DNA of 64,000 bases, taken from Clostridium sp. DL-VIII. GTDB lineage: Bacteria > Bacillota > Clostridia > Clostridiales > Clostridiaceae. The notes under the pieces were generated by a model. The model made no database searches. It saw only the letters and a list, made by a program, of their open reading frames with translations, and was not told where the DNA came from. The stretch lies in NCBI RefSeq assembly GCF_000230835.1, contig NZ_CM001240.1, forward strand, positions 4,165,779-4,229,778, read 5' to 3'. This document shows, piece by piece, positions 16,416 through 24,466 of this stretch; within the stretch, counting starts at the first letter, position 1; each line of letters begins with the position of its first letter. Position numbers and translations under genes: made by a program.

Positions 16416-17798
16416 GGCTCAACATCAAAATATGTTCTTGACAGCTTAAGCTGTCAAGAAATGGTTATTACATTCTAATAAAATTCTTCCTTTGTAGTAG
16501 TCTTTATTCCTTGTAAAATAGTGTCTGCGTTGAATTGCTTTAATTTTACCGTTTCTACCTTCAACAGCGGCATTGGTATATCTACAATGATGATAGTTAA
16601 TTATTTCTTGTCTCCAGTTTTCAAAAGTAACCAAAGCACGTTCTACCTCAGGTATATTTAGTGAATGTCCTTTTTTACACCATTTATCAAATACATTTGT
16701 TGCCTGTATAACACTTGAACAACAGTCATACCACTCAATAAGTTCCTCTTTCCACTCATATACTGCTTTTAGGTCAGGTGATAATGACAACAACTGCTGG
16801 AGCATCTCAACCTCTTTTGATGTAAGATATTCATTCCGTTTTTCAAGTACTGATTTATTTCTTTTCAATACTGTCCGTGCCGCAGGAGTTAAATCACAAC
16901 TTATGCGTTTTCTTACGCCTCTAAGAGCTTCCATAGCATAGCTATTAACATGAAACCTATCCGCAATACGTATAGCATCTGGGTATACTTCTTTTGCAAA
17001 TGTGTGATAATATGGAGCCAAATCCATTACTATAGCAAAAGGTCGGAGCTCAAAAAGTTCTGGATTTACAGTCTTATGACTTCTAAGCTCTTCAAGTTTT
17101 CTTCCTGGAATTATTTCAAGTAATGTTCCGTTACGAAGGTCATGAATTCCAGTATTATAACTATGTCCTTTCCTTATAGCAAAATCATCCATTCCAAGTA
17201 TAAGCTTGTTAGTGTTAGAACTTTCTAATATAACTTTTGCTTGCAATTGTGGAACAACATAGTCAATATAATTTTTATATATTCTTTCAACTGTAGAATA
17301 TGGTATTTTCAATGTTCTAGCACAGTGAATAACCGTTGCTCCTGGTACTTTAGTTGCAATAAACTCTTGAAATTCATTAGTATAACGACTCTTTCCAGTC
17401 AGGAATGAATATTGCCATGAAAAAGAGGCATTACAATCCTTACAGGACATTCTTATTTTAGGAACCTTTAATATTACCTCGTTTTGAAATATAGGAAGAT
17501 GCCTTACTCTTCTAATTCCAGATGAGCCTCGTCTTATTATTTTAAAACTCTTACAGCACGGACAAGGTTGAGTATATTCTGTAGGTTGGATTTCAATACA
17601 AATTCTATCTTCAAAACCATAGATAAAATTGATAACATTTATTCCTTGTAAATTTAATATATTAGTGATATCCTGTAATTGCATTTAAACTCCTTCAATT
17701 CTATTGGATTAGTCACTTATAGAATACAGGAATTTGAATGCATTTTTCATTTAATTTTATAATTATTTTATGTCAAGCACAGTTTTTAGTGTTGAGCC
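16416..17798 (-). mobile_element. ISL3-family insertion sequence, complete
   Basis: The element is 1383 bp. Its ends are imperfect inverted repeats: GGCTCAACATCAAAATATG at the left, and GGCTCAACACTAAAAACTG read inward from the right, both followed a few bases later by CTTGACA. It is flanked by an exact 8-bp target duplication ATAAAAAA (16408-16415 and 17799-17806), the size known for ISL3 elements. It contains one intact transposase gene. The insertion lies in intergenic DNA upstream of the MarR-GNAT gene and does not break a visible gene. Confidence 0.93.
16446..17684 (-). CDS. ISL3-family transposase
   Basis: The 412-residue protein has the ISL3 layout: N-terminal zinc-finger-like part with CPCCKSFKIIRRG and CKDCNASFSW, a helix-turn-helix (ARTLKIPYSTVERIY), and a DDE nuclease region with LILGMDDFAIRKGHSY (first Asp) and FAIVMDLAPYYHTFAKEVYP (second Asp), ending with the acidic residue in YTNAAVEGRNGKIKAIQRR. 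No frameshift or stop is seen, so it may be active. The gene occupies nearly all of the insertion element. Confidence 0.95.
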   Translation of the reverse strand: MQLQDITNILNLQGINVINFIYGFEDRICIEIQPTEYTQPCPCCKSFKIIRRGSSGIRRVRHLPIFQNEVILKVPKIRMSCKDCNASFSWQYSFLTGKSRYTNEFQEFIATKVPGATVIHCARTLKIPYSTVERIYKNYIDYVVPQLQAKVILESSNTNKLILGMDDFAIRKGHSYNTGIHDLRNGTLLEIIPGRKLEELRSHKTVNPELFELRPFAIVMDLAPYYHTFAKEVYPDAIRIADRFHVNSYAMEALRGVRKRISCDLTPAARTVLKRNKSVLEKRNEYLTSKEVEMLQQLLSLSPDLKAVYEWKEELIEWYDCCSSVIQATNVFDKWCKKGHSLNIPEVERALVTFENWRQEIINYHHCRYTNAAVEGRNGKIKAIQRRHYFTRNKDYYKGRILLECNNHFLTA

Positions 17799-17860
17799 AT
17801 AAAAAATATATAAATTTAACTACAAATAAATCAAAAGTTCAAAATATTAAAAAGCAAAAA

Positions 17861-17879
17861 GAGCGGTTTATGGCCGCTC
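17861..17879 (-). terminator. Intrinsic terminator of the SnoaL-like gene
   Basis: GAGCGG/CCGCTC hairpin; on the minus strand it is followed by TTTTTGCTTTTT. It lies about 100 bp past the stop of the gene at 17980. Confidence 0.75.
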
Positions 17880-17979
17880 CCTGCTTATCGTATACTTTAT
17901 GCTCTATTTCTAGCATCTCAACTGCCTACCACGAAGCAAGCGGTTCCGCTATGTTTATTTTCCTTAATCAATTTTCTCG

Positions 17980-18438
17980 TTATCCTTGTTTAGTACTAGG
18001 AGATTCTTGAGGATTCCAATAATCCCTAAAGAGTTGGATTCGTCCATTCTTTGTGTGACAGACCTCAATATATCGCCTTTCATAAGCATTTCCAGTTGCT
18101 CTCATGATTCCGTGACCTGTCATTTCTACTACAACACAGTTTGGATTAATCATTCGATGTATCTCAACATCTGTAAAATTTGTGATTGTGACGTTTTCCA
18201 TAATTGCCTGGCAGTACTTAATTATATTGTTCTTTCCCTCTACCTTCTGTGGTCGTCCAGGTGGAGCAAACGGAAATTCCATAACTGCATCTTCAGCCAT
18301 TAGTTCAATCAAAGATTGAGGATTCCCATCTTTGTACATTTGAAGCATTTGTTCAAAAACTTCAGCGGCTCCCATAAAATCATGTTGCTCATCCAATGGC
18401 TGGCCATCCATTGATTTAGTATTTTTCATATCAGACAT
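17980..18438 (-). CDS. SnoaL/NTF2-like small protein
   Basis: A 152-residue protein of the nuclear-transport-factor-2 fold: YKDGNPQSLIELMAEDAVME, PFAPPGRPQKVEGKNNI, then VVVEMTGHGIMRATGNAYER and a final strand ending RDYWNP. The family includes polyketide cyclases, isomerases and many proteins without known activity; the reaction here cannot be told. It is expressed from a perfect sigma-A promoter with a palindromic operator in its spacer, so expression is probably high when derepressed. AAGAAGGG precedes the ATG. Confidence 0.82.
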   Translation of the reverse strand: MSDMKNTKSMDGQPLDEQHDFMGAAEVFEQMLQMYKDGNPQSLIELMAEDAVMEFPFAPPGRPQKVEGKNNIIKYCQAIMENVTITNFTDVEIHRMINPNCVVVEMTGHGIMRATGNAYERRYIEVCHTKNGRIQLFRDYWNPQESPSTKQG

Positions 18439-18493
18439 GTATTTTCCCTTCTTTATAATTTATTTAAGCTACAGGAACGATGCCTTAGATAAA

Positions 18494-18550
18494 CAGAACC
18501 ATCATTCCGCTTATAATTCACATTATACGGAATCATCATTCCGGTGTCAA
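18494..18550 (-). promoter_or_regulatory. Perfect sigma-A promoter with operator in the spacer
   Basis: On the minus strand TTGACA (18550-18545), 17 bp and TATAAT (18527-18522). The spacer is filled by the palindrome CGGAAT-N4-ATTCCG (18528-18543). A degenerate second copy CGGAAT-N4-GTTCTG lies downstream (18494-18509), centred 34 bp away. The arrangement matches 21078-21132. Confidence 0.78.
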
Positions 18551-18579
18551 TATTCATTTTTAAGGTATCTAATATGATA

Positions 18580-19011
18580 TTATTTAAAATTTACAAAAAT
18601 CAAACCTACTATGCAGAATACAATTCCTACTATTTGATATAAGCCAATATGTTCTTTATAAAATAAAGCACCAATAATAATTAATAATATCGCCAATGAC
18701 ACACTTGTAATAAGTGAACCTTTACTAATATCCCAGCCTAATCTGTACATATAAAGAAATCCCATTTCCACCCCTACAATTGCTAATCCAACAACATAAC
18801 TTGTCCAATTTATTTTATGTATATCAGTTAAAATATTATTTTGCTTAGATGTCACGCAATACATTGCTACAGCTACAATCATCCCCGTCATATAAGTTAT
18901 TGCTAATGATAAAAATGAATTTACTTCTTTTGGTATATTCTTAGTTGTAACATGATAAACAACATTAGATACAATAATTATAATAATCGGAATAATATAC
19001 TTAAATGACAT
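18580..19011 (-). CDS. Small EmrE/DMT-like membrane transporter
   Basis: A 143-residue integral membrane protein with about five hydrophobic segments (YIIPIIIIIVSNVVYHV, ITYMTGMIVAVAMY, VVGLAIVGVEMGFLYMY, LITSVSLAILLIIIGALFY, IVGIVFCIVGLIFVNF). Size and the C-terminal pair of helices fit half-size drug/metabolite transporters. The start at 19011 follows AGGAG with good spacing and lies 16 bp past the stop of the GNAT gene, so the two form an operon. A GNAT-exporter pair behind an attenuator-like leader would suit a drug-resistance role, but the substrate is unknown. Confidence 0.75.
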   Translation of the reverse strand: MSFKYIIPIIIIIVSNVVYHVTTKNIPKEVNSFLSLAITYMTGMIVAVAMYCVTSKQNNILTDIHKINWTSYVVGLAIVGVEMGFLYMYRLGWDISKGSLITSVSLAILLIIIGALFYKEHIGLYQIVGIVFCIVGLIFVNFK

Positions 19012-19027
19012 GATCAATCTCCTCTCA

Positions 19028-19465
19028 TTATAATTGCTTTTCCATATGAATATGTTCACAGAATTCATCTAAATATGGTTCTCCACTTGCAACATACCCT
19101 AATTTTTCATAAAAACCTTGTGCAGTGCATTGTGCTGACAATTCAATACTTAATCCACCCGATGTTTTCGCTAACTTTTCTAATTCATTTATGATTGCAC
19201 TTCCCAAATGCAGCTTTCTATACTTCTTTAATACTGCCACTCTGCCTATAACAAAAATACTTTTCTTTTCTCCAGGCAATAATCTTCCAGTACCAGCTGC
19301 TTTTCCATCCATAAATAATACTACATGTGATACTTTATTATCCCATCCATCAAATTCATTTTTAAATCCTTGTTCTTTCATAAACACTTCTGTTCTAATA
19401 TATTTTGCTTCTTCACACAATGAATTATAATTTTTAACAGTTATAAAATTATTTTCTTCTAACAT
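19028..19465 (-). CDS. GNAT N-acetyltransferase (ElaA/YjcF-like)
   Basis: A 145-residue GNAT protein with the YjcF/ElaA pattern IRTEVFMKEQGFKNEFDGWD near the N-terminus, then FVIGRVAVLKKYRKLHLGSA (acetyl-CoA loop) and ALSAQ-type segment LSAQCTAQGFYEKLGYVASG. The start at 19465 has AAGGAGG six bases upstream. It is the first gene of an operon with the small transporter. Its leader carries a long terminator-like hairpin ending about 25 bases before the start codon. Confidence 0.88.
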   Translation of the reverse strand: MLEENNFITVKNYNSLCEEAKYIRTEVFMKEQGFKNEFDGWDNKVSHVVLFMDGKAAGTGRLLPGEKKSIFVIGRVAVLKKYRKLHLGSAIINELEKLAKTSGGLSIELSAQCTAQGFYEKLGYVASGEPYLDEFCEHIHMEKQL

Positions 19466-19477
19466 AACAATCCTCCT

Positions 19478-19623
19478 TAAAACAAACAAAAGCGTTTAAA
19501 TATCACACTTTCAAAGGCCTGCGGTGTGATGCTTAAACGCTTATTATTATCTTTATCCGGCGACAAAGAAATAAAGCTTTTTTATTTTCGTACCTATTAT
19601 AACACTTCCATAAATAATTTCAA
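19478..19623 (-). promoter_or_regulatory. Promoter and attenuator-like leader of the GNAT-transporter operon
   Basis: On the minus strand TTGAAA, 16 bp and TATAAT (19623-19596) form a promoter. The ~120-nt leader then contains a small stem CTTTAT/ATAAAG and a long two-part hairpin (19490-19542; arms AAGCGTTTAA/TTAAACGCTT and ATCACAC/GTGTGAT), followed by TTTTGTTTGTTTT directly before AAGGAGG. A terminator at this position would block the gene unless an antiterminator or ligand intervenes. I could not match it to a known riboswitch class. Confidence 0.65.
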
Positions 19624-19759
19624 CCATATTGAGAAGTAGAAATATGTCGAAGCTGTGGTTTACTATATATAAATAATATTTTAAGAGCCATAAAAAAATA
19701 GACTTCATTTTTACAATGAAAATATGATAAAGAATATTCTTTATAAATTACATATTTAA

Positions 19760-19806
19760 TAACTTGTAATATATCACGCTCTATGATATATTATAATCAC
19801 AAGTTA
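19760..19806 (+). promoter_or_regulatory. Large two-layer palindrome upstream of ferredoxin-nitroreductase gene
   Basis: An outer inverted repeat TAACTTGT/ACAAGTTA (19760-19767, 19799-19806) encloses an inner one TAATATATCA/TGATATATTA (19767-19776, 19784-19793). It lies 60 bp before the start of the gene and is a likely operator or cruciform; no local regulator gene is obviously paired with it. Confidence 0.55.
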
Positions 19807-19863
19807 CACATTTTTAATCATGTAACTCATAACTATATAATCATCTCAAGGAGGAAATGTATT

Positions 19864-20706
19864 ATGGAAAAAGATAATAGAGATTTAATACAGGTTGATC
19901 AATCTAAATGTACTAAATGTGGAAGTTGTTCCAAAGTCTGTCCAACTGGTGCTATAGGGATGGATGAAAACGGACCAAAAGTAGTAGGACAATTTTGTAT
20001 CTCATGTGGTCACTGTGTGGCTGTTTGTCACTCATCGGCACTTGATAATATAAAAACACCGTTAGTAAATCAAGTAACGCTAGAAAAAGCACCAATTCTT
20101 GATGAAGGCACTGCTGCTCTCTTTCTCCGCAGTAGACGTTCTGTTAGGGAGTTTCAAAATAAACCAGTCCCTCGAGAAAAAATTGAGCAGCTTTTAAATG
20201 TTGCTAGATTTGCACCAACAAGTGGTAATTCACAAGGTGTTTCCTATCATGTAATTGATGACCCTAACACACTACGCAAAATCACATCAGTTTCAATTGA
20301 TTGGTTAGAGGAAGCATTGAAAAATCCGCCTTTTGCCGGATCACCATATGAAGCACCATTTACCGCACACGTAGCCCGTTACCGTGAGACTGGTGAAGAT
20401 GTTGTACTGCGTGATGCTCCATGTCTAGTTATACCAATAGTTAATAAAAACTCTTCATCAACCGGTCACGACAGTACGCTCTTTTCACTCGCATATGCTG
20501 AACTTTATGCGACTTCAATTGGTCTCGGGACATGCATTACTGGTTTTTTTAACGCTTGTGCCGATTCTGGTTATAAACCATTGCTTGATATTTTGAACTT
20601 GCCAGAAAATATGTGCGTTACAGGAGGACTTATGGTAGGATTCCCCAAATACACCTATAAACGTTTAGTAGATAGAAATCTATTGAGAATTACTTGGGGA
20701 AAATAA
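19864..20706 (+). CDS. Nitroreductase with N-terminal 2x[4Fe-4S] ferredoxin domain, copy 1
   Basis: A 280-residue protein joining a ferredoxin (CTKCGSCSKVCPTGAIGM and CISCGHCVAVCHSSAL, residues about 15-60) to an FMN nitroreductase domain (FLRSRRSVREFQNKPVPREK, then APTSGNSQGVSYHVI, and the tail VGFPKYTYKRLVDRN). It likely passes electrons from the clusters to FMN to reduce nitro or quinone-like substrates. The start at 19864 follows AAGGAGG; the longer frame would include the operator palindrome. A paralogue lies at 50210-51016 under an ArsR-type regulator. Confidence 0.9.
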   Translation: MEKDNRDLIQVDQSKCTKCGSCSKVCPTGAIGMDENGPKVVGQFCISCGHCVAVCHSSALDNIKTPLVNQVTLEKAPILDEGTAALFLRSRRSVREFQNKPVPREKIEQLLNVARFAPTSGNSQGVSYHVIDDPNTLRKITSVSIDWLEEALKNPPFAGSPYEAPFTAHVARYRETGEDVVLRDAPCLVIPIVNKNSSSTGHDSTLFSLAYAELYATSIGLGTCITGFFNACADSGYKPLLDILNLPENMCVTGGLMVGFPKYTYKRLVDRNLLRITWGK

Positions 20707-20892
20707 TACAGAAATAAATTATATAGTTTGCATTAATTTATAATTTTATATTATTAGAATGTGACTATAATTCAAATAATTATATAAAAAATGGCCGACT
20801 TATTATCGACCGTTTTTTATTGTACAAGAAAATATAGAATTTTTTAACAAAAAAAGCCTAGAAAATGAGGAATCAGGAAGGTTTCATTGAAT

Positions 20893-21048
20893 TTATTTCT
20901 TTTCCAAATCAGAAATTAGTGTAGGTCCCTCAGGTTTCCAACCTAACAACTTTTGTGTAAGTGCATTGGACGTTGGATTATCACTTATTGTAAACTGTGC
21001 AAGCCACCCAAAATGCTTATCTATAGCTTCCTTGGAAATACTTTTAAT
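20893..21048 (-). pseudogene. C-terminal remnant of an SDR/NAD-epimerase-like gene
   Basis: The minus strand reads KSISKEAIDKHFGWLAQFTI, then SDNPTSNALTQKLLGWKPEG and PTLISDLEKK before TAA, without start codon; an in-frame stop lies just upstream. This matches the usual tail of extended NAD(P)-dependent epimerase/SDR proteins. It indicates that an oxidoreductase gene formerly stood beside the EFR1 gene. Confidence 0.65.
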
Positions 21049-21077
21049 TTAATTTAGTTTACTCGAAAAATTAAATA

Positions 21078-21132
21078 TTGACAAATGGAATTTATATTCC
21101 GTATAATATTAATATCTGGAATATAGATTCCA
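21078..21132 (+). promoter_or_regulatory. Sigma-A promoter with two GGAAT-N4-ATTCC operators
   Basis: TTGACA (21078-21083), 18 bp and TATAAT (21102-21107). Operator 1, TGGAAT-TTAT-ATTCCG (21086-21101), fills the spacer; operator 2, TGGAAT-ATAG-ATTCCA (21117-21132), is a perfect palindrome around the transcription start, centred 31 bp downstream. The same design precedes the SnoaL-like gene and overlaps the TetR gene promoter at 8383. Confidence 0.78.
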
Positions 21133-21212
21133 TTTGTAATAATTGGATTATAATCAGATAGCAATCTCAATTAGTGCAAAAAAATCAACAAAAAATACAA
21201 GGAGCAATACGT

Positions 21213-22004
21213 ATGAAAAATAGAATTTATTTTTTCACTGGTACAGGAAACAGTCTTAAAGTTGCAAAAGACATTGAAAAAGCATTACCAAATTGCGAAC
21301 TTGTTGCAATTTACAAGGACACTCTATTAGAGATACCTTCTGGTTATGAACGTATAGGATTTGTTTTTCCCAATTATGCTGGAGGTCCACCATCAATGGT
21401 GGCAAACTTTGTCCACGAAATGAAGTTTTCGGATCTAAGTGATACTTACATTTTTTGTGTAGCGACATACGCTGGAAACAATGGTGCTGTTATTTCACAA
21501 ATGGACAATTTACTTAAGCAGAGAGGTTTACAGTTGAACTATGGTGCCAAAATTATTTCGTACCCTAATGCGGTAACAGGATATCCCATGCCTACAGAAG
21601 TCAACGACATTTTAAAAATGGCTGAAATTAATACCAAACCAGTAATTGATAGTATTGTTGCCAAAGAGCATATGCCTATTCCAAGCTTAGATGCGTCTGA
21701 TAAAGAGAAATATGATACATTTATAGCTATGATTCATAGCAGCAATAGTAGCTATAATGTGAACAATGATTGTGTTTCCTGTGGGATATGTCAGGCTGTT
21801 TGCCCTGCAAAAAATATAACATTAGAGGAGGGAAAACCTGTATTCCATCAAGAATGCGAGTGTTGTATGGCCTGCATTCAACACTGTCCAAAGCGAGCCA
21901 TCAATTACGAAAATAAGACACAAGATAGAGGGCGTTATACACATCCTGATATTGGTCATAAAGTTATTTCACAATATTACTTGCATCCAAATGTAAATGA
22001 CTGA
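21213..22004 (+). CDS. EFR1-family flavodoxin-ferredoxin protein, paralogue 3
   Basis: A 263-residue protein with the FMN loop FFTGTGNSLK, VFPNYAGGPP, and two [4Fe-4S] motifs CVSCGICQAVCP and CECCMACIQHCP followed by INYENKTQDRGRYTHP. The start at 21213 follows AAGGAGC; the ORF-extending upstream codons are dismissed because they lie before that site. It is controlled by a strong promoter carrying two copies of the palindrome found at the TetR gene (8383), so it is a probable regulon member. A hairpin terminator follows at 22063-22100. Confidence 0.9.
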   Translation: MKNRIYFFTGTGNSLKVAKDIEKALPNCELVAIYKDTLLEIPSGYERIGFVFPNYAGGPPSMVANFVHEMKFSDLSDTYIFCVATYAGNNGAVISQMDNLLKQRGLQLNYGAKIISYPNAVTGYPMPTEVNDILKMAEINTKPVIDSIVAKEHMPIPSLDASDKEKYDTFIAMIHSSNSSYNVNNDCVSCGICQAVCPAKNITLEEGKPVFHQECECCMACIQHCPKRAINYENKTQDRGRYTHPDIGHKVISQYYLHPNVND

Positions 22005-22062
22005 AATATCTGTCAACATTCAAAAAAATAATTCAAATTACTTTATAAAAAACTTATAACAA

Positions 22063-22100
22063 AAAACCTATGTTTTAATTTTAGTTTTAGCATAGGTTTT
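22063..22100. terminator. Terminator after EFR1 paralogue 3
   Basis: AAAACCTATG (22063-22072) pairs with CATAGGTTTT (22091-22100). It lies between convergent genes and can serve both. Confidence 0.7.
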
Positions 22101-22141
22101 CACATTTAATCGAATTTTGGTTTTATTTTTTAACTTTCATC

Positions 22142-22720
22142 TTACTTTCGATACATATCCAACCCTTTCATTACATAAGGTCTCACAATATCTACAAGCA
22201 AATCAGTTCGATCATTTTCACCATCCTTAAACCAGGAATATGCACCTCCATAAATGGCTGAACATGTCATAGCTGAAATCATCTTTATATTAAGGTTATC
22301 TTTTGTTCTAAAGGTATCCCCTTTCAAAAATATGCTTTCTAACATTTGCTTAAGCATATTTCTTATTTTCTCGTCAACAAGAGTTGCAATAGATTTAGAA
22401 TCCATTCTGCATGTCTTATAAAAAGCTAATATGTAATTGTACGTCATTATGATTAACTTGTTGCATATTTCATCTGTAAACTCCTGAGCATCCAGAATTT
22501 GCTCAGGAAACATTTTATTAAAAGCCTGTTCTATAATATCTTCTAACAAAGCATATTTATCTTCATAATGAGCATAAAAGGTAGCACGGTTAATAGCAGC
22601 CTTTTGTGCGATATCTTTTATAGTAATTGCATCAAATCCTTTCTTCTGTAGCAAAGTACTAAACGCTTCCTTTATTAATTGTCGCGTGCGCAAAACCCTT
22701 GGATCATCTTGATTTATCAT
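22142..22720 (-). CDS. TetR-family regulator, TetR_C_33-like
   Basis: A 192-residue repressor with the helix-turn-helix RQLIKEAFSTLLQKKG, ITIKDIAQKAAINRATFYAHYEDKYALL typical of the YxaF/DhaS-like clostridial group. The C-terminal half (about 75-190) is the ligand-binding part. It is divergent from the ketopantoate-reductase-like gene, and the shared region carries two GTTG-N6-CAAC palindromes, so control of that neighbour is likely. Confidence 0.88.
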   Translation of the reverse strand: MINQDDPRVLRTRQLIKEAFSTLLQKKGFDAITIKDIAQKAAINRATFYAHYEDKYALLEDIIEQAFNKMFPEQILDAQEFTDEICNKLIIMTYNYILAFYKTCRMDSKSIATLVDEKIRNMLKQMLESIFLKGDTFRTKDNLNIKMISAMTCSAIYGGAYSWFKDGENDRTDLLVDIVRPYVMKGLDMYRK

Positions 22721-22760
22721 ATTGTAATCTTCCTTTCTAAAACATCAAATTTCAAAATCT

Positions 22761-22850
22761 GTTGTTTAAGCAACTTTTCATTTAATCTGCTGGTTGTAAT
22801 CATAATAGTACCGTATTATGATGATATCACACACATGTTGCTTAGACAAC
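22761..22850. promoter_or_regulatory. Paired operators between divergent TetR and reductase genes
   Basis: GTTG-TTTAAG-CAAC (22761-22774) and GTTG-CTTAGA-CAAC (22837-22850) are two copies of the same inverted repeat. Between them lies another palindrome, TCATAATA-GTACCG-TATTATGA (22800-22821). The paired copies fit a TetR dimer at each promoter. Confidence 0.65.
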
Positions 22851-22882
22851 GTGTAACTAATTTCTTGAGAGGAATGATAATA

Positions 22883-23767
22883 TTGAATATAAAACAAAAA
22901 AGAATTTTAATATTTGGTGCCGGTGTTGTTGGCAGTATATATGCACTTAGATTTGCACAGTCAGGACTTGACGTTACATTATTAGCTCGAGGAAAAAGAC
23001 TTGAAGCTCTTAAAAGGGATGGATTGCGCTATAACGATAATGGAATCATAAAAAACATATCAATTAAGACCATCGAAAAGCTAGAAGATGATGATATCTA
23101 CGATTTTATCTTTGTTCCAGTGCGTTATGATCAAGCTGAAACTGCACTGTCTGCAATTAAGAATAATTATAGTAAAACTATTATTACCTTAACCAATACT
23201 ATTGGATATGACCGCTGGCTTGAAATTGTAGGTGATAGATTACTCCCTGGATTTCCAGGTGCAGGCGGCGACATAAAAGATGGTATTCTGTACGCCCAGT
23301 TTGGTTCTGAAAAGCATCAAGGAACAATTTTCGGTGAAATAACTGGAGAAATTACTGAAAGAGTGAAAGATCTTTCTCATATATTTGAAGCATCGAATCT
23401 TCATTATGAAATACAAGAAAATATTAAAGCATTCCATATTTCCCATACGGCGTCCGCTATAGTTATTAAACATTTTTATACTAATACTGGTGTAATGGAT
23501 GTAGAAACAGCAAATAGTGAAAGCACTTTACTTAAGATTGCCAAAGAATTAAAGCAAAATTTACACACTGTAGCTAATGCAGGAATTCCAGTAATCCCAC
23601 AAGAAACAAAGTTAATGGTAGAATTGCCAGAAAACGATATTATCGCCATGTACCGCCAGATGCTAAGCAATGATTTTACCATAGATGTTTTGCTTGGAAA
23701 CCATGCTGTAAGCGCAAAAGCAGAAATATTGTTATTGGACGAGCTGTTCCATAAGGCAATTCATTAA
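22883..23767 (+). CDS. Ketopantoate reductase-like (PanE/ApbA) NADPH-dependent protein, copy 1
   Basis: About 294 residues. The N-terminus has a Rossmann motif ILIFGAGVVGSIYALRFAQSG; an NxxTGxxxx-type segment and the C-terminal helical domain (VETANSESTLLKIAKELKQN) follow. PanE proteins reduce 2-dehydropantoate to pantoate, but many clostridial members beside TetR genes have unknown 2-oxoacid substrates, so I give no symbol. GAGAGG favours the TTG at 22883; ATG 22874 is only one base past that site. The long open frame upstream overlaps the divergent regulator gene and is not credible. A terminator follows at 23827-23856. Confidence 0.82.
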   Translation: MNIKQKRILIFGAGVVGSIYALRFAQSGLDVTLLARGKRLEALKRDGLRYNDNGIIKNISIKTIEKLEDDDIYDFIFVPVRYDQAETALSAIKNNYSKTIITLTNTIGYDRWLEIVGDRLLPGFPGAGGDIKDGILYAQFGSEKHQGTIFGEITGEITERVKDLSHIFEASNLHYEIQENIKAFHISHTASAIVIKHFYTNTGVMDVETANSESTLLKIAKELKQNLHTVANAGIPVIPQETKLMVELPENDIIAMYRQMLSNDFTIDVLLGNHAVSAKAEILLLDELFHKAIH

Positions 23768-23826
23768 GCTCTGCAGCTAGGTTAAATATAAACTATATTA
23801 AAAATAACTATAATGCCTTTAATTGT

Positions 23827-23856
23827 AAAAAGCTCTCATATTCTCGAGGGCTTTTT
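23827..23856 (+). terminator. Intrinsic terminator
   Basis: AAAAGCTCTC and GAGGGCTTTTT form a short stem followed by T residues, 60 bp past the reductase stop codon. Confidence 0.7.
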
Positions 23857-23885
23857 GTATGGCAGGAATATAATAAAATTTTTCA

Positions 23886-24185
23886 TTATATTCCTAAAAT
23901 ACCCAAGGCATATGCAGCAATTCCGAATATCATTAAGCTAATCATACAAATAAGAGGCGACACTTTTTTATGGAGCAGCCAGTATACTAGAATGGTTAAT
24001 ACTATCTCTAACTCTTCTTTTGTCCTATATAATTTTCTTAGAATCGGCATCATACAATAACAATAGCAAAGATTTTGCAGACGTTCATAATTCCAAGACA
24101 ATTGATAAAATTAACTTCTCCAGAATACTTTTCTTAAGTCTCTTTTGGTTATTTTTATCTTTCTTTCATATTCATGTTCTTCCTT
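23886..24185 (-). pseudogene. Decayed PTS mannose-family IID component
   Basis: The minus strand reads ITKRDLRKVFWRS, then an in-frame TAA where the family has a leucine/phenylalanine, then SWNYERLQNLCYCYCMMPIL and RKLYRTKEELEIVL, which are highly conserved at the IID N-terminus. The frame jumps straight to ILVYWLLHKKVSPLI and a last helix ending LGILGI, the IID C-terminus, so about 150 central residues are deleted. The gene cannot make a working component. Confidence 0.85.
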
Positions 24186-24372
24186 TGGACTCTCTCTTAA
24201 CTCTTGTTCTATTTCCTTTATCAAGCATATTTGAAATCTGTAAATATACTAATGCCAAACTAATTCCTAGTAGAGTTAATCCAACTAAGGTCATACTTGA
24301 AAAGGTCATTACTAAGAATCCCATTAGAAAAAAAGCCGCCATTTTTTTTACATTTAAAATTTTAAATATCAT
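24172..24372 (-). pseudogene. Remnant of PTS mannose-family IIC component
   Basis: A minus-strand fragment with KKMAAFFLMGFLVMTFSSMT and LVGLTLLGISLALVYLQISN corresponds to the C-terminal membrane helices of a mannose/sorbose-type IIC permease, followed by the normal short cytoplasmic tail. The upstream two thirds of the gene are gone. It lies in the usual IIC-IID order with the IID remnant, so an entire mannose-type PTS operon has been lost here. Confidence 0.75.
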
Positions 24373-24466
24373 GCAGATCTAAAATTAAATCAAAAAACAG
24401 TTGTCGAATGATAACTATTTTGGTAGAATACTTTTAAACAATAATGATTATTAAGGGAGATTTTAT

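Noticed and set aside
17738..18010. Plus-strand 90-codon frame spanning the IS end
   Set aside because: It crosses the right inverted repeat, the target duplication and a terminator, so it is not a gene.
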